Shown piece after piece: positions 8,633 to 17,100 of a DNA stretch of 64,000 nt. Below the pieces are notes generated by a model. That model did no database searches. It saw nothing but the letters and a program-made list of their open reading frames with translations, and was not told the DNA's origin. A program made the translations under genes and the position numbers. Source of the stretch: Sphaerospermopsis kisseleviana NIES-73 (GTDB lineage Bacteria; Cyanobacteriota; Cyanobacteriia; Cyanobacteriales; Nostocaceae); assembly GCF_002368075.1 (NCBI RefSeq), contig NZ_AP018314.1, positions 2,988,855 to 3,052,854 on the forward strand, given 5' to 3'. Positions within the stretch are counted from its first letter, which is position 1, and the number at the start of each line of letters is the position of its first letter.

Positions 8633-9544
8633 ATGCAACGTATTTTAGTAGGTTTTTTTGTAGCTACAACATTATTATCATCGTCTGGTTGTTCATCAAT
8701 AATTAAATCTGGTGAAGCAAAGATTTCTAATAGTGAAACTACTCCTCAAACCGAAAAACAAAAATCAAAACCCATGAGTGAACATCAAGCACATTCAGAA
8801 AAGCAAAAAATGGATCACTCACAGCATGAAGAAAAACCCAAAACAGCTATCACAACCCAAGCGAAATTAACAACACCCAAAAATTTAACAACTAACCAAC
8901 CGATTAACCTAGCTATTGATATTCAGGATGAAACAGGAAAACCAGTCAATAAATTTGATGTTTTCCAAGAAAAAATTATGCACTTAATAGTTGTCAGCAA
9001 TGACTTAGAACATTTTGATCATTTGCACCCTGAATATAAAGAAAATGGTAGTTTTCAAGTCAGCGTCAATTTTCCCAACCCAGGAGAATACACACTTTTT
9101 AGTGATTATAAACCAGCAGGACAAGCAGAGTATATATCATCCACAAATATCACCATTCCCGGTACAGTTTCCCTACCCAAAAGTTTAGCTAAATATGAAA
9201 AAACTAAAACTATATCCGATACAAAAGTAAACCTGAATATTTCTGAAGAAAAAATCAAAGTAGGTGAAGAAGTAAGTTTAACATTTGATATCAAAGATAA
9301 CAACAATCAACCAGTAAAAGACCTGAAACCATACTTAGGAGAAAAAGGACATTTAGTAATTATTAAAAGTTCATCAACTCTTTCAAAATCTGACTATCTT
9401 CACGCCCATGCAATGAAAAATACTCCTGATGGACAAGTGAAATTTCATACCAAATTTCCCCAGTCAGGAACTTATAAAATGTGGATGCAATTTGACCGCA
9501 ATGGTAAAATCAAAACCGCAGACTTTTGGGTAAATGTAGAATAG
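8633..9544 (+). CDS. Lipoprotein with His/Met-rich linker and two Ig-like domains, possibly metal-related
   Basis: I start at the ATG at 8633, which gives a lipoprotein signal ending in LSSSGC (lipid Cys20) and has AGGAA about ten bases upstream; a GTG at 8570 would add 21 implausible residues. A His/Met-rich linker (about 49-67, with HQAHSEKQKM and DHSQHEE) precedes two similar beta-sandwich domains. One contains HFDHLHPE, the other YLHAHAMK, both followed by a GxY-type strand (PNPGEYTLF; PQSGTYKMW). This looks like periplasmic YtkA/FixH-like proteins linked to heavy metals; copper binding is a guess. The gene lies between two direct MITE copies, and its TAG stop touches the second. Confidence 0.72.
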   Translation: MQRILVGFFVATTLLSSSGCSSIIKSGEAKISNSETTPQTEKQKSKPMSEHQAHSEKQKMDHSQHEEKPKTAITTQAKLTTPKNLTTNQPINLAIDIQDETGKPVNKFDVFQEKIMHLIVVSNDLEHFDHLHPEYKENGSFQVSVNFPNPGEYTLFSDYKPAGQAEYISSTNITIPGTVSLPKSLAKYEKTKTISDTKVNLNISEEKIKVGEEVSLTFDIKDNNNQPVKDLKPYLGEKGHLVIIKSSSTLSKSDYLHAHAMKNTPDGQVKFHTKFPQSGTYKMWMQFDRNGKIKTADFWVNVE

Positions 9545-9696
9545 ACATCTCCACAATAGAATGTATTAATTTGTCATAAGTTGTAGGGGCGAAGCATTTG
9601 GGCGATAATTTAACGGAAAAATCAGACATCTAGATATCCCATAAGCTTCGCCCTGCCCCCATAAATAAGTTCCATAATTTCTTTTCTGGAGAGGTC
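9544..9696. mobile_element. MITE family A, copy 2
   Basis: This element of 153 bp has ends GACATCTCC...GGAGAGGTC and is about 90% identical to copy 1 in the same orientation. Its first base is the last base of the TAG stop of the lipoprotein gene. Confidence 0.8.
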
Positions 9697-9869
9697 TAAT
9701 GTTAGTTGACTCTGCGGTAAGCTGCTTTGCATCTAACTTCCCTTGCTTTGTAGCACTAACGCGAATCCCAACCTACGAATAGCAATCAACAAAAATAAAG
9801 CTGTTTAAAATGACACTTGTTGTCTATGATTATTTTTGTATATTTTTCCTAGTCATATCTTAGCCATAC

Positions 9870-10934
9870 ATGATAGATAACAATCACATCTTATTACGTA
9901 ATCTTTGGTACTACGCACTACCTAGTCATCTTCTCAAACCAGGTAAGATGGTATCCCGGATTTTTTTGGGAGAACCTGTACTGCTGATGAGAAATAAAGA
10001 AGGTCAAGTTTTTGCAGTGCGTGATATTTGTCCTCATCGTGCAGTACCTTTAAGTTGTGGTAGATTCAATGGTCAAGAAGTAGAATGTTGTTATCATGGT
10101 TGGCGCTTCAACCCTGGGGGAAAATGTGTAGAAATTCCATCATTATTACCAGAACAAAACATAGATTTGAGTCGTTTTGATGTGCAATCATATCCTATTT
10201 ATGAGACTCAAGGCAACATTTGGATCTACATGGCCGATAGCGAAAAATCTCAAGTCAACGCTGATCAAAAAGATGTTCCCATAGTTCCTGGTTTTCCTGA
10301 ACAACAACCTCATTTAGTAGAAGTAATGCGGTTTCCTTGCTTTGTAGATCATGCGGTGACAGGTTTAATGGACCCTGCACATTCTCCCTATGTACATAGA
10401 GTTTGGTGGTGGAGAAGTGGAGAAATACATGAAGAAGTCAAACAATTTGATCCTTCACATTATGGGTTTACAGTCAGACGACATCAATTGTCAGATAATA
10501 TGGAAAATATGAGCCGATTATATTGGTTAGTCGGTGGAGGAATACCCGAAGTAGAAATTTCTTTTCGTTTACCAGGAGTGAGAATAGAAGAAATTACATT
10601 TGGCAAACATCGAGTTTGTAATTTAACCGCAGTCACACCAATTTCTGAAACCGAAACAGAAGTAAATTTTGTCCTTTATGGTATACCAAATTGGTTAAGA
10701 ATATTCACACCTTTAATTCATATCTTAGCCAGAAAATTTTTAGATCAAGACCGCACAGTAGTAGAAAAACAGCAAATTGGACTCAAATACAATCCTGTAT
10801 TGCGACTGATTAAAGATTCAGATATGCAAGCACAATGGTATTATCAATTAAAACGTGAATTTGCCCGTGCTACATCTGAAAAACGAGAATTTATCAATCC
10901 TGTAAAAAGTGTATTATTGCGATGGCGTGCTTAA
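9870..10934 (+). CDS. Rieske [2Fe-2S] non-heme iron oxygenase, alpha-subunit type
   Basis: This 354-residue oxygenase would hydroxylate or demethylate an aromatic or cyclic substrate using electrons from a separate reductase. The Rieske ligands are visible as Cys54-x-His56 and Cys73-x2-His76 (CPHRAV...CCYHGWRF). The mononuclear iron ligands are in MDPAHSPYVH (His171, His176), as in the vanillate demethylase/TsaM-like group. There is no C-terminal CxxC or membrane segment, so it is unlikely to be pheophorbide a oxygenase. No reductase gene is adjacent. The substrate cannot be predicted. Confidence 0.87.
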   Translation: MIDNNHILLRNLWYYALPSHLLKPGKMVSRIFLGEPVLLMRNKEGQVFAVRDICPHRAVPLSCGRFNGQEVECCYHGWRFNPGGKCVEIPSLLPEQNIDLSRFDVQSYPIYETQGNIWIYMADSEKSQVNADQKDVPIVPGFPEQQPHLVEVMRFPCFVDHAVTGLMDPAHSPYVHRVWWWRSGEIHEEVKQFDPSHYGFTVRRHQLSDNMENMSRLYWLVGGGIPEVEISFRLPGVRIEEITFGKHRVCNLTAVTPISETETEVNFVLYGIPNWLRIFTPLIHILARKFLDQDRTVVEKQQIGLKYNPVLRLIKDSDMQAQWYYQLKREFARATSEKREFINPVKSVLLRWRA

Positions 10935-11056
10935 TATTTTAGTCATCATTAATTACACATGAAAAGATTACACATTCAAACATTTTAAATCTTGTGGGGT
11001 GGGCATCCTGCCCGCCCTTAAAATCTTAAATCTGCTGTATTTAATAACTCCTGAAT

Positions 11057-11977
11057 ATGAAAATTATCGTTTTTGGCAGCATAAATATAGACCTAGTAGC
11101 AACCACACCCCGCTTACCTATTCCTGGGGAAACATTGCTAGGCGAAAGCTTTTTTACCACCCCTGGGGGTAAAGGTGCAAACCAAGCAGTTGCATTAGCA
11201 AAATTAGGAATACCCACGCAAATGATCGGGCGTGTAGGTGCTGATAATTTTGGTGCAGAACTCATTAAAAATTTGCAAAATTGTGGTGTTAAAACTGAAA
11301 ATATCTTAATTGATGAAACCGTCAGTTCTGGGGTTGCAGTTATTACTGTAGATCAGCAAGGGGAAAATAATATCATAGTTATTCCCGGTGCAAATGGTAA
11401 AGTTAATCAAGATGATATCAATAGATTATCTAATTTATTCATAGATGCAAAATTCCTACTTTTACAACTAGAAATTCCTTTAGAAATAGGAATTTTAGCA
11501 GCCCAAAAAGCCAAAGAAGCAAATATAAAAGTTATTCTCGATCCTGCACCAGCACCAAATAATTTACCAGATGAAATTTACCCATTAATTGATATTATTA
11601 CACCCAACGAAACCGAAGCTAGTCAATTAGTAGGTTTTGCAGTTAATGAACAAGAAACAGCAGCAAAAGCAGCAGATACTTTATTACAAAAAGGCGTGAA
11701 ATGTGCAATTATTAAACTAGGTGCAAAAGGTGTTTATTGTGCAACTAAAGAAGAGAGTTTTTATATTCCTGCATTTTCAGTTAATGCAGTAGATACCGTT
11801 GCTGCTGGTGATGCTTTTAATGGTGGTTTAGCAGCAGCACTTTTTCAGGAAAAACCTTTAAAAGAAGCAGTAGTTTGGGGTGCAGCAGCAGGGGCTTTAG
11901 CAACTACAAAATTAGGGGCGCAGAGTTCTTTACCTGATAGAATTACTTTGGAGAAATTCGTAATTTGTAATTCGTAA
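11057..11977 (+). CDS. rbsK: Ribokinase (PfkB family carbohydrate kinase)
   Basis: This 306-residue kinase phosphorylates ribose or a related sugar or nucleoside. The N-terminal GSINIDLV and PGGKGANQAVA motifs bind the sugar. The C-terminal DTVAAGDAFNGGLAAAL block carries the catalytic aspartate and anion hole of PfkB kinases. NPNE-like TPNETEA (about 180) also fits ribokinase. No ribose transporter is adjacent, so the physiological substrate could be ribose from nucleoside breakdown; the cytosine deaminase next door hints at nucleobase salvage. Confidence 0.88.
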   Translation: MKIIVFGSINIDLVATTPRLPIPGETLLGESFFTTPGGKGANQAVALAKLGIPTQMIGRVGADNFGAELIKNLQNCGVKTENILIDETVSSGVAVITVDQQGENNIIVIPGANGKVNQDDINRLSNLFIDAKFLLLQLEIPLEIGILAAQKAKEANIKVILDPAPAPNNLPDEIYPLIDIITPNETEASQLVGFAVNEQETAAKAADTLLQKGVKCAIIKLGAKGVYCATKEESFYIPAFSVNAVDTVAAGDAFNGGLAAALFQEKPLKEAVVWGAAAGALATTKLGAQSSLPDRITLEKFVICNS

Positions 11978-12008
11978 TTTGTAATTCGTAATTTACTCGT
12001 TTTACTCG

Positions 12009-12107
12009 TTCCCATACAGAGTATGGGAATGAATTATTAAAGGCTTTACCTTTAGTTAAATTAGAGTCAGAGACTCTATGATAGCATTCCCAGTCAGAGA
12101 CTGGGAA
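12009..12107. repeat. Cluster of three perfect hairpins with AGA loops
   Basis: Three perfect inverted repeats share the loop AGA: TTCCCATAC (12009-12029), AGAGTC (12063-12077) and TTCCCAGTC (12087-12107). This is a dispersed palindrome type of filamentous cyanobacteria, lying between two convergent genes. Confidence 0.75.
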
Positions 12108-12131
12108 CGAGGGAAATCCAAAATTAAATTT

Positions 12132-12160
12132 TGACTCCTGACTCCTGACTCCTGACTCCT
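12132..12160. repeat. Heptanucleotide tandem repeat (GACTCCT)
   Basis: Four copies of the heptamer lie next to the 3' end of the cytosine deaminase gene. Confidence 0.85.
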
Positions 12161-12592
12161 TTAAACTCCTATATCTTCATTCCATAATTCAGGTTTTTCT
12201 GCTATAAATTGACTCATCATTTGTTCACATTCATCCAGGTTTAAATCTATAATTTCCACACCATGAGAAACCATAAATTCTTTTGCACCAGGAAAAGTTC
12301 TGGACTCTCCTACAATTACTTTTTTAATCCCAAACTGCACCACAGCACCGGCACACAAATAACATGGCATTAATGTAGAATATAAAGTTGTACCTTTATA
12401 ATTACCAATTCTCCCTGCATTTCTTAAACAATCAATTTCCGCATGGGTGACAGGATCACCATCTTGAACCCGTTTATTATGACCTCTACCAAGGATTTTC
12501 CCATCTTTGACCAAAACAGACCCAATGGGGATTCCGCCCTCATTTCTGCCTTGTTTGGCTTCGCTAATTGCAGCTTGCATAAACTCATCCAT
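12161..12592 (-). CDS. Cytosine deaminase, yeast Fcy1-like zinc enzyme
   Basis: This zinc enzyme of the CDA fold is expected to convert cytosine to uracil and ammonia. Zinc ligands and catalytic Glu are HAE (His50, Glu52) and PCYLC (Cys77, Cys80). The start at 12592 has AGGAG eight bases upstream; a longer frame to 12634 adds 14 residues without support. The conserved GRGHN and the C-terminal ELWNEDIGV closely recall the end of yeast cytosine deaminase, which closes over the substrate. This separates it from tRNA adenosine deaminase and guanine deaminase. The length of 143 residues is close to the yeast enzyme. Confidence 0.85.
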   Translation of the reverse strand: MDEFMQAAISEAKQGRNEGGIPIGSVLVKDGKILGRGHNKRVQDGDPVTHAEIDCLRNAGRIGNYKGTTLYSTLMPCYLCAGAVVQFGIKKVIVGESRTFPGAKEFMVSHGVEIIDLNLDECEQMMSQFIAEKPELWNEDIGV

Positions 12593-12798
12593 TTGATAAA
12601 CTCCTGATATGAAAAAACAGGCATACTTCGACAAGATTAGTACAAGTCTTGCCTGCTAAATGGGTACTCGATATCTTCGGAAACTGGTGTAAAAGTCCGC
12701 GATATCATTGCAGAAATATCCCCGATTTCTGATATAAGTTTTATCATGCAAGGGATAATTAAAAATAGAAGTCGGGGATCGGGTTATTGATTACTTTG

Positions 12799-13215
12799 TT
12801 AATTTCCTTTTAATCTACGAATTTGTTTGAGTTGTTCAAAGTCTTTGTTTTTTGTGCCACCATCATATTTCCAAGCATATCCTTCGGCAATCATCAGATC
12901 ATTAAGACATACATCGTCAACGTATAACCTGCCCAGTATTCTCCCATATTTTTCTGTGCTGTCTGGAAGTTTTGTTTTAACCAGAATTTGATGTTTACTG
13001 TCTAGTTGTTTTTTTAGCCATTCTTTAGCTTCAAGACCAAGTTTTTTTTCATCAGTATTCGTTGTTCTCGTTTCTGGGGTATCAATACCATCAAGACGAA
13101 TGCGCTTAGTCAGGGAGATATCAAAACCAAGGTCAATATCAGCATCAATAGTGTCGCCATCTACGATTTTTTGAACTGATTTGATTCTATAAATGTATGG
13201 ATCTCTGTCTGTCAT
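12799..13215 (-). CDS. Staphylococcal-nuclease-like (SNase) protein, cytoplasmic form
   Basis: The 138-residue OB-fold nuclease has all active-site positions: VDGDTIDADI (Asp21), KRIRLDGIDTPE (Arg40, Asp45, Glu48) and YGRILGRLY (Arg92). It lacks a signal peptide, unlike most secreted thermonucleases, so it probably acts inside the cell or is part of a defence neighbourhood. It sits downstream of the type III-B operon on the same strand with a gap of more than 300 bases. Its C-terminus NKDFEQLKQIRR is the normal end of the domain. Confidence 0.85.
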   Translation of the reverse strand: MTDRDPYIYRIKSVQKIVDGDTIDADIDLGFDISLTKRIRLDGIDTPETRTTNTDEKKLGLEAKEWLKKQLDSKHQILVKTKLPDSTEKYGRILGRLYVDDVCLNDLMIAEGYAWKYDGGTKNKDFEQLKQIRRLKGN

Positions 13216-13528
13216 TGCTAAGGTAATCCTAAGTTGCTTGAGGTTTCGATTTAGATTCTGTATCTTATTGATCTGGAATCTACTCTATTTTTATTCCCTA
13301 TGGAGGAAGCGATCGCTCTATTTTAGTCTCTTTTCCCCTGTGGTGTCTAGAGGTATTTTATGAGTGTTAATGACAAAACCGAGAAAACTGACATAACAGA
13401 TATCTGGTGAAAATGATCTAGGGACAATTCATAAATTGTCCTGACAATAGTTTCATACAATAGTTTCAGGTTAGACAATTAATTACCACCAGATGTCTAT
13501 TTACCTTACAGTATTTATATTGTTTGAC
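13216..13528. other. Intergenic region with short palindrome
   Basis: It holds one HIP1 octamer (about 13311) and a palindrome GGACAATTCATAAATTGTCC (13422-13441). A related palindrome occurs at 40563-40584. Nothing else is recognised. Confidence 0.6.
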
Positions 13529-14959
13529 CTAACTGATAATTACTATTGCTGGCAATTGATAATTATTGATTGCTGTTTTTAGTTCCTCATGTACAGAGGA
13601 CATAAGACTGGCATCTTTTAATTTAGTAAAGTTTTGCCCAGATATAAAATTAAGACAGCCCAAAACTCTTTTTTGCCATCCATTATAATCTTTAGTATTC
13701 CATGCTTTAAATACTTCTTCTTTTTCTAATCCCCGCAAATTATGAAATAAATTGTTTCTTTCTATGGATGTGTAGTTTTTAAACACTTTGATATCATCAC
13801 TTAATTGCCAATTCTGTACAACTATTTCAACTAAATCAGGAATACCTTTGTGTGCATCTTTATTGTTATACTTATCTCTAAGCAAACCTTCAACAGCACG
13901 GAAACTATGAAATAATGCTTCCACATAGTTACCTTGTATAAACCTTATAACTGCTAAATAAGCAGCTTCATAACTAGTCCACCATCTTTGTTGAGTGCGT
14001 TTTTTAGCATCTTCATTTATGGTACTTCTGGATTTTGCAAAATCATCAAAATTAGCATTATTCCACTGGATAGCCATTGCTAGTAAATCTTTAATTTTCT
14101 TTTCCTTTTCAGTTAAAAATTCTTTCTTATTTTTCCAAATCTCTGTAAAAATTTTATCAACTCCTGAGTAATCATATCTATCTAATAATTCCTTAGCCTC
14201 TTGTAATTTCATACCTTGCAAGTAACTAGAACTAGGAATAGGAATTGCATTTCCTTGGTCATATTCATTGCTAACTAAAAATTGTACTTGCTTTTCAAAA
14301 TTGGCTAAACTTGTAAACTGAACTGCGGAAGAAATAGCTGGAGTACCTGCTTGATGACTAACAAAAATTTTTGTATATTCTTTGATTCCCAAGTTAGTAA
14401 TATTTTCTTGAAATAACTTGTTAACTAAAATTAAACACTGATCCCAATTATCAAGACCTTCTGTTTTAGAATTAGCTTTTAATTCTAAAAAGTGAATATC
14501 TTTATCTGTTTGTAACTGAGGAAATTTTTGCTGAAAATACTTCTTCAAGAGAGGTATAAGTTGACAAGTATCTTGCCAATAAGGACATTTATTATTTTTC
14601 TTATCATGATCGTCAAAAGCATTTTCCTGATTTGTTGTAATTACTATTACTTTCTTAGTTTTTTCTTTTTTGTCTAATTTATTCAAAAAATCAGTGAAAG
14701 TATCTAACAATGGAAAGTATAAATCATCAAAAATATTGAAACTTTCGTCATTTAATTGAGGACTATAAACCATACCCATAACCCTTGCAGGAACAGTATA
14801 AGGTTCATTAGCAGGAGCGTTTTTTAATCGAGATGGTTCAAACAAATGATTAGATAATTCACTTCTAACCATTCTATAAAATTTCTGCCATTTACTAGCA
14901 TTATAATTAGGATTTAATTTGACATCACTATTGCCAGTAGTTACAATCCAAATACTCAT
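13529..14959 (-). CDS. CARF-HEPN ancillary RNase (Csx1/Csm6-like)
   Basis: The 476-residue protein would be a cyclic-oligoadenylate-activated RNase of a type III CRISPR system. The N-terminal part looks like a CARF domain: a first strand IWIVTTGNSDV and a later SHQAGTPAISSAVQF motif near residue 205. The C-terminal helical part carries the HEPN catalytic Rx4H as Arg401-NNLF-His406. It is the last gene of the minus-strand Cmr operon, about 120 bases after the Cmr6/Cmr1 fusion. Placing it in Csx1 or Csm6 would need a structure-based comparison. RNase activity and cOA response are inferred from the family. Confidence 0.82.
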   Translation of the reverse strand: MSIWIVTTGNSDVKLNPNYNASKWQKFYRMVRSELSNHLFEPSRLKNAPANEPYTVPARVMGMVYSPQLNDESFNIFDDLYFPLLDTFTDFLNKLDKKEKTKKVIVITTNQENAFDDHDKKNNKCPYWQDTCQLIPLLKKYFQQKFPQLQTDKDIHFLELKANSKTEGLDNWDQCLILVNKLFQENITNLGIKEYTKIFVSHQAGTPAISSAVQFTSLANFEKQVQFLVSNEYDQGNAIPIPSSSYLQGMKLQEAKELLDRYDYSGVDKIFTEIWKNKKEFLTEKEKKIKDLLAMAIQWNNANFDDFAKSRSTINEDAKKRTQQRWWTSYEAAYLAVIRFIQGNYVEALFHSFRAVEGLLRDKYNNKDAHKGIPDLVEIVVQNWQLSDDIKVFKNYTSIERNNLFHNLRGLEKEEVFKAWNTKDYNGWQKRVLGCLNFISGQNFTKLKDASLMSSVHEELKTAINNYQLPAIVIIS

Positions 14960-14984
14960 TTTTTCAACTCCTGAAAATTTACTT

Positions 14985-15078
14985 AATCAAATTTTTACTT
15001 AATCAAATTTTTACTTAATCAAATTTGCAGATAGATGTCGGACTTCTATTTGAATTAATCATAGAAGTCCGGGATCTT
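14985..15078. repeat. 17-bp tandem repeat plus dispersed GTCCGGGATC palindrome
   Basis: Three copies of a TTTTTACTTAATCAAAT unit (about 14985-15025) are followed by a palindrome with arms GTCGGACTTCTA / TAGAAGTCCGGGATC (15037-15077). The same palindrome family flanks the CRISPR array at 24769-24801. Confidence 0.7.
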
Positions 15079-15080
15079 GA

Positions 15081-16703
15081 TTACACACCCCACAATTTTT
15101 CAAACCCACTTGTTGGTAAAAAAGCTAAAAACTGTTTAGTAGTTTCATCTCTTTTATCAGGAAAGATGGTTAATAACTCTACATATCCTCGTTGGCGAAC
15201 CATCTGATCTTCCCTGATTTTATAATGGGGATACATTCGATGGTAAATTCTGCCAATTTTTCCCATTTCCCCAGTCAATTTAGAACGTTTAATTGATTGA
15301 GTACCTCTATAATTTCCATGAAACCAGCCCACTGCTAAACTATCTTCTTTATCTACCGCTAAACGTCCCCAAATTTGTACATTTTCAGGATGAAAACATT
15401 CCCGCCAAGCATTTCGTTGATAATTTTGAGATTTACCTTTAAAAACCAACCAATTATTGACAGCTTTGCGAACATTCTCAATAATATTTTTGATGTGGTT
15501 AATATTATTCACAGGAAAATAATATGGTTCTGATTCTTGAGTAAATCCCCATTGACAACCAATCATAGGTTTATCTTCATAGTCGAAATATTTAGGGAAA
15601 AAGATTCTATGATCTACCCTGCGGGATGATTTACCAAAACCACCTATTAATAGAGAAAATCGCAAAATTGCTTTAGCTAAAATTCTCAATTGCTTTCTAT
15701 ATTCATCTGCATGATTTTTCATACAGAGAATAGTTAAAGTACCTTTTTTTAAATCATAGGTAGGCATAGATATTCTATTGTGATTATAGGTAAACTCACC
15801 CATGACTAAACTTTCAGCATGAAAAGCAATACCTAAATCTCCCACTACTGCACCTTTAGCACCTGCAAAACCTCCCCACAGTTCCTTAGTTAATTCTTGT
15901 GCTGTATTTTCATCTGTCACCCCACTAAATAACCGTAAAGTATGACCCCGTAAAGCAGCTTTAAACATATTGGGGCGAAATTCACCAGTTTTATCTATTA
16001 ATTGTGAGGCTAAACCCTGTCCTTTTAAATTCACAGTAAATAACTTAGTTTCTGGGTGATTAATAGGTTGACCATAACCCGCACTTACCCTAGAACCAAT
16101 ACCCCTTTCTATGGCTTGATCCCAAATCCTCCAAATAGTTTCCCATTCACTATCCTCTAATTCAATAGTGCTAGAAATACCAAAAACTAAGGTTGGTGCA
16201 TAAAGGGAAATTTGCAAAAATGCAGCATGGGAATCACTGTTTTTTACTTGCCAATTTTCTTGGGGGTGAACTACATCAATTAAAGGTTCTTCTTTCCAAG
16301 TTGCATCTTGGGGAAATGCACCATGAAAACGTAATATTCCCGGTAGAGTTTCACTACTATTTTGATAACCACAATATCTAATAGCTTGTGCAGGGGTACA
16401 ATGTCTTAAAAATGCACCTTTCATACTCGCACCAGGATAATAGGGAAACCCATTAGCCGCAATTACAGGACGGATAAAATCATCATCTTGACCACTATTA
16501 GAAAGCAACCGCCAACTAATTTTATATTCCTTTGTTCTGACATGATGACTAAAATTAGGAGGCTTGATAGCGGTAGCTTCTAGCCATTCATCAACCCATC
16601 TTTCAGACTGTTTAGGTTGTTGAATATATTGAATTTGTCCCCTACCGCTAATTTGTGCTTGAAACATTAAGGGTACTTCATTACTGTTCGGCATCACTAT
16701 CAC
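15081..16703 (-). CDS. Cmr6-Cmr1 fused RAMP protein of type III-B complex
   Basis: This 540-residue protein carries two RAMP units. Residues 1 to about 235 look like Cmr6: YYPGASMKGAFLRH, a HGAFP segment, and RGIGSRVSAGYGQ (the GIGxxxxxGYG motif). Residues from about 240 look like Cmr1: RPNMFKAALRGHTLR, ELWGGFAG, and LLIGGFGKSSRRVDHRIF. No separate cmr1 or cmr6 gene is present, so one polypeptide probably supplies both the head and the crRNA 3'-end-contacting subunits. It overlaps cmr5 by 23 bases. The domain assignment rests on short motifs and should be tested by profile search. Confidence 0.75.
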   Translation of the reverse strand: MIVMPNSNEVPLMFQAQISGRGQIQYIQQPKQSERWVDEWLEATAIKPPNFSHHVRTKEYKISWRLLSNSGQDDDFIRPVIAANGFPYYPGASMKGAFLRHCTPAQAIRYCGYQNSSETLPGILRFHGAFPQDATWKEEPLIDVVHPQENWQVKNSDSHAAFLQISLYAPTLVFGISSTIELEDSEWETIWRIWDQAIERGIGSRVSAGYGQPINHPETKLFTVNLKGQGLASQLIDKTGEFRPNMFKAALRGHTLRLFSGVTDENTAQELTKELWGGFAGAKGAVVGDLGIAFHAESLVMGEFTYNHNRISMPTYDLKKGTLTILCMKNHADEYRKQLRILAKAILRFSLLIGGFGKSSRRVDHRIFFPKYFDYEDKPMIGCQWGFTQESEPYYFPVNNINHIKNIIENVRKAVNNWLVFKGKSQNYQRNAWRECFHPENVQIWGRLAVDKEDSLAVGWFHGNYRGTQSIKRSKLTGEMGKIGRIYHRMYPHYKIREDQMVRQRGYVELLTIFPDKRDETTKQFLAFLPTSGFEKLWGV

Positions 16704-17097
16704 CTGGTTTTTTATAACGTTGAGTCCACCAAACTAAACTGTCACAAAATTGAGTCAATACTGCTAAACAAATGCGTTGATCTTCAATATCTAAACTCCA
16801 TAATCTAGAAGCATAATCTTGTACTTGTCGGGTATTACTACCATCAACTTGATCTTCAGGTAATTTAATTCCTGCTTGTTTCATAATTCCCACAAAAGTT
16901 GTCCAAGTGTCACGCCAATATTTACCTTTGTCTGGTTCTTTAGGTAAGAGTCGTAAATGTTCACCCCAAAATCTTTCTAAACCATAAGCTACGGTACTTC
17001 TCATTTTATGGGATTGACCGATGACACCTTTTTTATCCCGGTAGATGAGGACTAATTTTTGTGCTTTTTGGTCTAAGTTATAAGATTGCCAAGTCAT
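16681..17097 (-). CDS. cmr5: Cmr5, small subunit of type III-B complex
   Basis: The 138-residue, mainly alpha-helical protein is rich in aromatic residues and lies between Cmr4 and the Cmr6/Cmr1 fusion, the usual place of the small subunit. DQKAQKLVLIYRDKKG at the N-terminus and the C-terminal VLTQFCDSLVWWTQRYK helix fit Cmr5. It would line the inner filament and contact target RNA. The gene overlaps the next cistron by 23 bases and follows cmr4 after 3 bases. Confidence 0.82.
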   Translation of the reverse strand: MTWQSYNLDQKAQKLVLIYRDKKGVIGQSHKMRSTVAYGLERFWGEHLRLLPKEPDKGKYWRDTWTTFVGIMKQAGIKLPEDQVDGSNTRQVQDYASRLWSLDIEDQRICLAVLTQFCDSLVWWTQRYKKPGDSDAEQ

Positions 17098-17100
17098 TTT

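Noticed and set aside
9870..10934. Pheophorbide a oxygenase (chlorophyll breakdown)
   Set aside because: The plant-type C-terminal CxxC motif and membrane helices are missing.
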